A stretch of 64,000 nucleotides of DNA from Seiridium cupressi (taxonomy: Eukaryota; Ascomycota; Sordariomycetes; Amphisphaeriales; Sporocadaceae). Of this stretch, positions 57,082-64,000 are shown one piece after another. The DNA lies in contig JARVKI010000126.1 of the NCBI GenBank assembly GCA_036674765.1, positions 40,275 through 104,274 on the forward strand, given 5' to 3'. The position numbers were made by a program, and so were the translations under genes. Position 1 is the stretch's first letter. The number at the start of each line of letters is the position of its first letter. Under the pieces are notes generated by a model. It searched no databases. It saw only the letters and a program-made list of their open reading frames with translations, and had not been told where the DNA came from.

Positions 57082-58209
57082 ATGCATCTAGAAGTAACTT
57101 TAGCCACTTTGGCTCTTCAACTGGTCTCTGTGAACAGCCAGCGCCTGACGAAGCCCGCTCTTTGGCCCAACTTGGACAAGTTCGGCCCTGCGCTTACCTC
57201 TGACCTTCCGCGCCACAATATCGGTATCCAACCATGGCAGGCGGGTACGATATCCAGTGGATGTCGCGACGTGGCAGTCAGGGATGGGTTTAGTCCCAAC
57301 CAATTCCAAGCGTACTCCGTCACGTTTGACGATGTGAGCTCCTTCCCACCCCGATCAGATACCTTGGCTGACCAAGAGAGCAAGTGCGCGCAATCATGGA
57401 ACTTCTGCATCCAAACAGGTTCATCTCAATCGATCGAGGACTTAGCGGCCGCCTTCGGCCAAGCCCCCGTACGTATGAGGCAGTGGACATCGGAAGTCGT
57501 GCTCGAGGCCTCGGGTGGTGGGGCAAATGCCTGGAAACAGATTATCACTATGAAACAGCCAGGCACACCGCAGGTCTTCATTCATGAGATCTCGCATACT
57601 GCCGACAGTGGCGGCGGTTACAAGTCCCCCTCAGCCTCAAGTTAGTACATATGGCTACCGAAGGCTTCTCTCTGTACTGATTGTCTCAAAAAGCAAGCAC
57701 TGCTTGGGTGGGGGCATACAATGTGGACTTGGATGTTCCGGATACTTATGCTCAGACTAATCAGCAAGAGGTACTGTTTACTCCCATTCTCATGTCTGAA
57801 GACATCCCAAGGGCCTTATTTCCTGTTTCTAGTGATAAATACTGACGTCCGCCAATCATAGAACTTTGCGCAGTTTGGCAATCTCATCATTTACGACCGC
57901 ATCACGAACGGCCAACTGCGAAACGAAACGGATCTCTACAAGATCGGTAATCAGCTCAACACCATGGCCGACCAAGCCGATAACGGACAATATGGCGGAA
58001 GGTTGTTCGACGTTGGAAATGGTCTGACTTGTACCGCGCGTTATGCTAATACAGCTCCTGTCAATGTCAACGTCTTGGGACACATTGAAGATGAGTTCGC
58101 AAAGAACTTTACTTTTGAGGCGCAGATGGCCTTGGGTGTGGAGCATGGTATCTCGGTTATGGTGGAGCTACCGGCGGTAGATGAGCCAACCGCATGCCTT
58201 GGACTATGA
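57082..58209 (+). CDS. Secreted protein with HEISH motif
   Basis: Three exons, 57082-57640, 57694-57770 and 57862-58209, join in phase to 327 aa. The N-terminus MHLEVTLATLALQLVSVNSQ is a signal peptide. Cysteines are few and spaced (SSGCRD, SKCAQSWNFC, LTCTAR, TACLGL), consistent with a disulfide-bonded extracellular protein. The stretch PQVFIHEISHTADSGGG contains HExxH, the zinc-binding core of gluzincin and metzincin proteases, in a suitable hydrophobic-helix context, but I see no clear third ligand. It could be a diverged secreted metallopeptidase or a non-enzymatic secreted protein. No DNA-level damage. Neighbouring secreted enzymes (xylanase, arylsulfotransferase-like) suggest an extracellular function. 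Confidence 0.7.
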
Positions 58210-58455
58210 GAATGCTATTTCGGGTAGAGAATTTAGATAGTTCCATTTCTTTTTCAAATTGGATTATATATCTCTCAAATTTACGAGATCGACCTGTGTT
58301 TTCGATTGATTTTAGGGGAGGGTTGTTATAAGGCATTGGAATCATTGGTCATAGTTTAGATTCAGTACACCCAGTAAATGACAACATTAACTAGGAACTT
58401 AGTAGTGTTATATTATGATTCTAAGTACTACATTTCTAGATATCATAATATTTAA

Positions 58456-60040
58456 CTAACACTTGCCCTCAACGGCAACGACCACTGATGAACCCAGAGT
58501 CGTGTTGAGACCATAAGCCTCGGCACGTACATAGGTAGCGCCCGATCCAACGACAGCAGACGTTTCAAAGCCTGTCCTGACAGCGGCAGTAGCAAAGCTC
58601 AAATCTGATTGCGAAATGCCTGCATAGACGTTCCATGATGTGTACTCTGTTGCGCCGTTCCAGCTCATGTAGACCAGTGTCTGGTTGCTCGTCTGGTCCT
58701 TGCATGCCACGGCCTTGGGTAGAGTGTCCGGTATTCCGACCCACGGGAGGCGATAGGCGCGGTAACTGAAGACAGTGCCCTCTGAGGGGCCGAACTTGAC
58801 CGACATGGCAACAGAGCCGTTGGACGTATACTCCTTGATCCTGGGCGTTGAGCCGTATCCCATGATGGTGTGGCCATTGTCAAGGAGCTGCACGTTGCCC
58901 TGGGAATGGGAGTAGATGGCGTCAAGTGGATCAACGAGCTCCATCTGAAGAGTGGCCGTTCGGGCTTCAGTGTCCAAGCGAAGGTACAGACCGGTTGTCT
59001 GGTTGATACCGTTGAAGTTGGCGTTATTGGCGTTGTTGAAAAGGCTGACATCCATGATATTATCTCTGATGCTGTGGACCCGGATATCATGTTGATAGCA
59101 GAAGTTGACACCCGAGCCAAGAGTAAAGTCGCCGCCCGTTTGACCCTTTGGCTTGTGAGAACATGCCGGTAATTACAGATGCGGAGCCACTTACATTCAG
59201 AGTCCACTCAACAGAACCATTGGGGGAGATCTTGAAGACAGAGCAGTATTGTCTGGAAGAGATCAAATAAGACCCATCGTCGAGCTTGTTGACAGTGTTG
59301 ATGTGGAAAGGACCCCATGGGTATGTTTGGTTCTGACCCAGGTAGGACAGAGGATATGTCGCAACAGCGTCTGCGAGAGGAATCTGGTCTTGGTGCGCTA
59401 GTGCATTCCACTGGAAGAGAACGGTGTTCGTCTTGATGTCGATCTCATAGAATACACCATCGACGATCCAGCCATCTTCCGGACCTCCGACGGAAGTTAG
59501 GTCTGTCTGAGTGACGTTGTATGCAGTCGTCAGCATGGTGCCGTCCGGTGTGATGCGGTCCTCGTGCATGTCCAACCACGACTCAAAGCCACTGGTGTCA
59601 AGTGTGTCTATAGATACAAGGTGTGTACCATCGACAGAAACGTTGTAGATGCTCTGGTACGCATCGTCAAGGATCTGGATGATGCCGTAGCCCCAGCCCC
59701 AAGGCTCTAACAAGGTCAAGCCGTTGAAGAAAGTTAGGACTGATTGTCCTTCAAAAGTTTGGGCCTTGAATGCACTGAAGTCACCATAGCCTCCTTCCCA
59801 AACGAGTTCACCCTCGTCGGACATGATGAAAAGGCTATAGTTGTGACCATAGTTGCCATTCTGATCGAAAAACAGGTATCCGGGAGCAGTTGGACCGTAC
59901 TTGGTGATGTCGAGTACTGGAGGCTGCAGGCTAGGCTCCGACTTGAAAGTTTGCCATGGCCAGTAAGTATCGTTGTCCCCTTTTACAGGAATGGCTCCGA
60001 AGAGCGAGACTAGGGACGCGGACAAGATCGAGGGACGCAT
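58456..60040 (-). CDS. Secreted arylsulfotransferase-like beta-propeller protein
   Basis: Two exons, 60040-59195 and 59145-58456, join across a 49-nt intron to give 511 aa. Starting at 60040 gives a signal peptide (MRPSILSASLVSLFGAIPVKG); the in-frame ATG at 60091 lies too close to the TATA-like element at about 60134-60139 to be favoured. The sequence matches the fungal arylsulfotransferase (ASST, PF14269-like) pattern: PGYLFFDQNGNYGHNYSLFI, GELVWEGGYGDFSAFKAQTF, a DMHEDRITPDGTMLTTAYN repeat, GPFHINTVNKLDDGSYLISSR and VNFCYQHDIR. The first HIN and the QHD motifs sit where the catalytic His residues are in the family. Activity would be sulfate transfer between phenols, but fungal members are uncharacterised. 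Many N-glycosylation sites. Confidence 0.85.
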
Positions 60041-60091
60041 TCTCTTGTGAGGAGGGACTGGTGAACTCGGAACCGGAATCGTAGCGCACAA

Positions 60092-61430
60092 GCAGGCTAT
60101 TCGTTTTTACGCATCCTGGGCACCGACTGCATCTTTATAACTACGATGATCCAGGACGAGTATCCGGAGTCGGGCAGCTCATCGGTCATAGCAAGCCAGG
60201 AACAGGCCTAAAATCAAGGTTTTCGTCATGAAGAAGTACAATCCACCCCAGTAGAAACCCATGTCATGGATCGGAACAACCAATCACAAAGCACAGTTCC
60301 TGTCAACAGACCCAGAAATTGAGCCCATAAGACCTCCAACTGATGGATCAGATAAGATAAAATTCTCATCTTTGTGGGTCGCACCGAGATGCGAGCCGTG
60401 TCGGGCGGCACTCATCCCCCACATTGCACTACCGCCGTAGTCCATAAAAGTAGTGATCGGCTGAGTGATTTATTGCGGAGCAGCGTTCGGCTTGATGTTA
60501 CAGCATTTCAGCAGGGTACCGCGTCGCGAATTTAACTCCCAAATGCCGCACGCGTTCCCGAGGTGCAAACCTGCGAGTGCATAATACCAAAGAACTGCCG
60601 GCCTACAATGGAGGCCGGCGTGGACATCCCTGCACTTTACAGTAATACGGGTTTTCGTTCGAATGCACATGGCGTGAACACCTTTTGCTCTCCACTAGGC
60701 TGACTAAACAGCAAGCCCGCGGTGAACCCTGTGAATAGCCTCACGTAGGTTGTGCGCGCGGGAATCCATAGACGCAGGAACACTCAACTCCCGGCCGCCA
60801 AGTATCGGAGCATGGTTGTTCACCGGTCATCGGAGGAGAGTTCCTTCGTGGGGATCCACGTGCCTAAAGACGCCGATCGCCATATTCGGCTCGGTCATGA
60901 AATTCGGCGTAAGAGTTTTTCCGTGCCGAAGGATTGCATGCGAGCAACCTGGTGTTGACATTTCTTAGTCTTGTGAAGAAGACTTCCAAAAGAAAACCTA
61001 AAGTAGCCCGATAGATTGAATCAAGGGATAGAGGTTTACCCAACTGACAGCGGCTGAGGAGTTTGACGATGTGCACTTACGACCCGTGGCGCCATGGAAA
61101 GGCACATGCAGGGATTACTTACATCATAATCGGGCGCAATAGAGCGCGATCAGGCGTTCGCAATTTCGTATGTGTCACAGGGAAATGTCGGGAAGCGAAT
61201 GCTCTGGCGACGTGTCGAGACTGGGCCGGGCCATTATCGTGGACGCTAGGGCCGCTGGAATCCGGGGATTAGCCCCAAGGGGCTGAGCGCTCGGAATCGG
61301 CCGACAGTCGACCAACATCATCCCACTCTGGTGCCTCATTGTGCGTAACCAATTAACATATGCCTGATTTGTTTTCGTGTGCCCCTGAGCCATGAAAAGA
61401 CACGGAATGGCAGACTAGCATGATTCGAGG
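60092..61430. other. Intergenic, divergent promoters
   Basis: Contains the TATAAA of the arylsulfotransferase-like gene (minus, about 60134-60139). No coding relic recognised. Confidence 0.45.
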
Positions 61431-61437
61431 TATATAG
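61431..61437 (+). promoter_or_regulatory. TATA box of the small membrane-protein gene
   Basis: TATATAG about 130 nt before the ATG at 61563, followed by an A/C-rich leader rich in CACCA and CATC words, typical for fungal 5' untranslated regions. Confidence 0.5.
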
Positions 61438-61562
61438 GGCCGAGTCCAAAGCCTCCTAGTCGACTTCCATATTCGATACATCACCATCATCACGCTGCAT
61501 CTCACCACCAAACATCAACTCTCCACCAAATTACACTCTACACCAAACAGTAGTACCAGACT

Positions 61563-62034
61563 ATGAACAGCCCAACATATTTCGAAAGACGATACAGGAC
61601 TCTTTACAGTCCCGACGCTCTGAACTTTGCTGCTCGCCAGCCCCGCCCAGCCGTCGCTGCTATTTACTCGCCCGCTCCGACCGGCATTCACTGCGGACTT
61701 CCTAAGGGTGCACTTGTGGCAAGGAACTCCACCATCCTGCTGACACGCATTGCGCCTGTAGCGCTAGGTAAGTCAAACCTCCAACATTATCCCAAAGTAC
61801 ATTCAAGACTTTCGCTAACAAGTGATCTTCGTAGTTGCCGGTGTCGTAGCCGCCAGTGTCGTGACATACTTTGAAAGCGGATCGAGACAGAGTCAAACAC
61901 TGCCGCTAAGCAATAATACCGAATCACTTAATCCTGAAGCGCTGAGGAGGAAGAGGCTTATCGATGCATACGGCGATCGGGAAAGCCTAGAGAGACTTGC
62001 GGAAGTTACTGCAGTCTACGAAGCCACTCGCTAA
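61563..62034 (+). CDS. Small single-pass membrane protein (134 aa)
   Basis: Two exons, 61563-61767 and 61835-62034, join in phase across a 67-nt intron. The N-terminal half is basic and Ala/Pro-rich (MNSPTYFERRYRTLYSPD...ARQPRPAVAA), resembling a mitochondrial presequence or a cytosolic tail. One hydrophobic segment is rebuilt across the splice (ILLTRIAPVALVAGVVAASVVTY). A charged helix follows (EALRRKRLIDAYGDRESLERLAEV). A small inner-membrane mitochondrial protein is one possibility, but no family is recognised. A good TATA box and leader support expression. Confidence 0.6.
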
Positions 62035-62700
62035 GGAACAAGCAACACTGTACGAGCGGAACGGTGCATACGGGACTGCGCGATCTGCCACCCACCGGAG
62101 GGATTAAGCCTTGCGATATCCATGTTTGAGTTATAGTGCATTGGGATTTGTGATCTTATAGGCTAGACCCGTCGAACAGTCAGGGTGGCCAATGGCGTTT
62201 TTAGGAAGCAAGCAACTGCGGTCCCGGTCGTTGTTAGCATCAGTACCAGATCACTGGGAATGCATAGCATTAGAGCAATCTAATTTTCAGTTCATGGCGC
62301 AACAGGGGTTCTATCCATGTTTTCATTGACAGGTTCTTGTAGACTCAATTTTGATTGGGTTGCGGTGAGCTTCTGCAGTTTCAGTACGCGCTTTCCGACA
62401 AACCGTACAATGAAGCAGTAACATGATAAGAAAATCTAACCCCGATCTGTATGATCTAGAACTATACAGATCTGAGAGCAATGTGGAATGCAATACGCAT
62501 ACTCTGATTTGCTCTGCTCCCAAGCTAAAAGGTGAGCATAGCTGTAATACGGATGACGCAATTGGAGACCGGGATTGCTAACCCCCGAATGCTATTCCCG
62601 ACCCCTCAAGTCTCGGTCGCACTCTGTCCAATGCGACGGAAACTCAATACCTTTAATTGTAAAATAAATTTGTACCAAGAAAATACTCCGTATTCTCAAC
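62035..62700. other. Intergenic
   Basis: Upstream region of the dioxygenase gene; no other feature seen. Confidence 0.4.
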
Positions 62701-64000
62701 ATGTCAATCACTACCACACTCCTGGCACCAACTGTCTCCGGACCACCTGGGCAGCCGGACATTTCCTACGTGCCGGACCCTGCGAAATGGCGGGCCCGCG
62801 CCGACCAGCGGATCAAAGCCGGTGGCTTACCCAAGACAGTCCCGATCGGATTTCCGGAGCAACTAACCGGCGATCTCGTGTGGGAGGGCGATTCCATTGC
62901 GGAGAAGTATGATTGGACATTTTTTCTCAATGAGAGCCACCTTGAAGAGATTGACCGTGCCGTCCAGCACTTCAAGTGTAGGCTGCCATAATCAATGATG
63001 CATGCATGCACTCAATTGCTGAAAGCTTCTAGCACTAGGACTGCCCAATGGGCACATCAGTGCTGACACATTTCCGCTTCCCACACTACGCCTAGAACTT
63101 CGACGTCTTTCAGCCGAGCTGCACAGCGGCCATGGCTTTTTCGTCATCCGCGGCCTCCGTGTAGATGAGCATACTCGCGAGGAGAACTTGATCGCCTATA
63201 CTGGTATTTCCACGCATATCGCACCACAACTAGGACGGCAAGACCATAAATTCAACGGCGAGCCAGCTGATGTGGTCATGGCACACATCAAAGACTTGAG
63301 TTCGACTCAGATCGGGTCGATCGGCAGCCCGGCTTACACAACTGATAAGCAGGTATTCCATACTGACTCGGGAGATGTCATATCGTTGTTTGCCCTCGAA
63401 ACCGCTGCCGAAGGCGGTGCAAGCAAGATAGCCAGCACTTGGCGTGTATATAATGAGATTGCGCGAACTCGACCTGATTTAATTCACACCCTATCGCAGA
63501 ACTGGGATCAGGAGGTGTAAGCTCACACTTCCGTCCAATGATCCGCTCAAATGACTGATATGATGCAGTTTCGAGAAGTCGGAAAAGCAGTGGACGGAGC
63601 GGCCGTTACTCTTCTACTTCCCTGCCACCGACTCCACCCCTGAGAGGGTCGAGCTACAATACGGCCGGCGGTACTTTGTCGGGTTTGGCGCGCTGCCTAG
63701 AAGTGCGAACATCCCAGCCATCACAGAAGCCCAAGCAGAAGCGCTCGACACGCTGCACTTCCTGGGGGAGAAATTCTGCGTCAACACAAATTTCCAGAAG
63801 GGGGATATCCAGTATATCAATAATCTGGCTGTTTTCCACGCCAGAGATGGGTATACTGACACTGAAACCCAAAAGTAAGTCCCACGCGACATCATAAAGA
63901 GGTGCGGCAAGAAGCAATCATTGACTTATACATCATTAGGCGACATTTGCTAAGATTCTGGCTCCGTGATCCCGAGAATGCATGGCAAATACCTGAAGTA
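62701..64000 (+). CDS. TfdA-family 2-oxoglutarate/Fe(II) dioxygenase, partial
   Basis: Four exons are visible (62701-62977, 63033-63516, 63569-63874, 63940 onward) and all junctions keep phase; the gene runs off the right edge. Spliced protein features: an N-terminal PKTVPIGFPEQLTGDLVW segment, SADTFPLPTLRLELRRLS, GFFVIRGLRVDEHTREE, the metal-binding HxD in YTTDKQVFHTDSGDVISLF, and a late NNLAVFHARDGYTDTETQK leading to RHLLRFWLRDPENAW, which holds the distal His and the Arg that anchors 2-oxoglutarate. Fungal TfdA-type enzymes hydroxylate or desulfonate small acids using Fe(II), O2 and 2-oxoglutarate; this one's substrate is unknown. Donor choice at 62978 (GTAGGC) and 63517 (GTAAGC) was set by phase and by restoring the conserved FKSLGLP and QEVFEK joins. 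Confidence 0.88.

Noticed and set aside
1..64000. Transposons, CRISPR arrays, rRNA genes
   Set aside because: No transposase, reverse transcriptase or integrase motif, no terminal repeats with target duplications, no regular spaced repeats and no rRNA-like sequence recognised by eye.

Overview
The window looks like a stretch of a filamentous ascomycete (Pezizomycotina) nuclear chromosome. Genes are spaced out, sit on both strands in no operon order, and are interrupted by short GT-AG introns (about 45-130 nt, often with a CTAAC/CTGAC-like branch site). The protein families also fit: GH11 xylanase, fungal secretory lipase, DUF7707, CPDMO-like Baeyer-Villiger monooxygenase, DUF7025/AAA ATPase. 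I cannot name the genus. I saw no tRNA, rRNA, CRISPR array or intact transposon.

Layout. 1-9 kb: a serine hydrolase cut by the left edge with a one-base frameshift, a GST relic, a three-exon SRR1-like gene, a multi-pass membrane protein and a decayed epoxide-hydrolase-like gene. 9.8-13.9 kb: a DUF7707 surface receptor-like protein followed by relics of membrane-anchored proteins. 14.5-21 kb: an intact flavin monooxygenase and a DUF7025-AAA ATPase. 22.3-23.9 kb: a DUF1593 (Sde182-like) pseudogene in which two internal blocks are inverted in place. 25.4-34.4 kb: core genes (TFIIB, a mitochondrial SUGCT-like CoA-transferase) plus a single-pass membrane protein and an F-box protein. 36-40.5 kb: a secreted NucA/NucB-like nuclease candidate and an SDR. 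42-47.9 kb: GST-like, O-methyltransferase and cupin relics around an intact J-domain gene, then a tiny Cys-rich ORF. 50-64 kb: mostly secreted or accessory proteins: secretory lipase, GH11 xylanase, a secreted HEISH-motif protein, an arylsulfotransferase-like protein, small ORFs, and a TfdA-type dioxygenase running off the right edge.

How the genes relate. There is no single pathway. Housekeeping genes sit among secreted hydrolases and dead catabolic or detoxification genes. The relics (two GSTs, OMT, epoxide hydrolase, cupin, DUF1593, a Cys-rich membrane protein and perhaps the left-edge hydrolase) suggest an accessory region losing genes.

The most unusual object is the DUF1593 pseudogene. 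Read on the minus strand its segments are in normal protein order, but the second and fourth segments (154 bp and 651 bp) are flipped onto the plus strand. Flipping them back restores the reading phase at all four junctions and yields a plausible stop codon.
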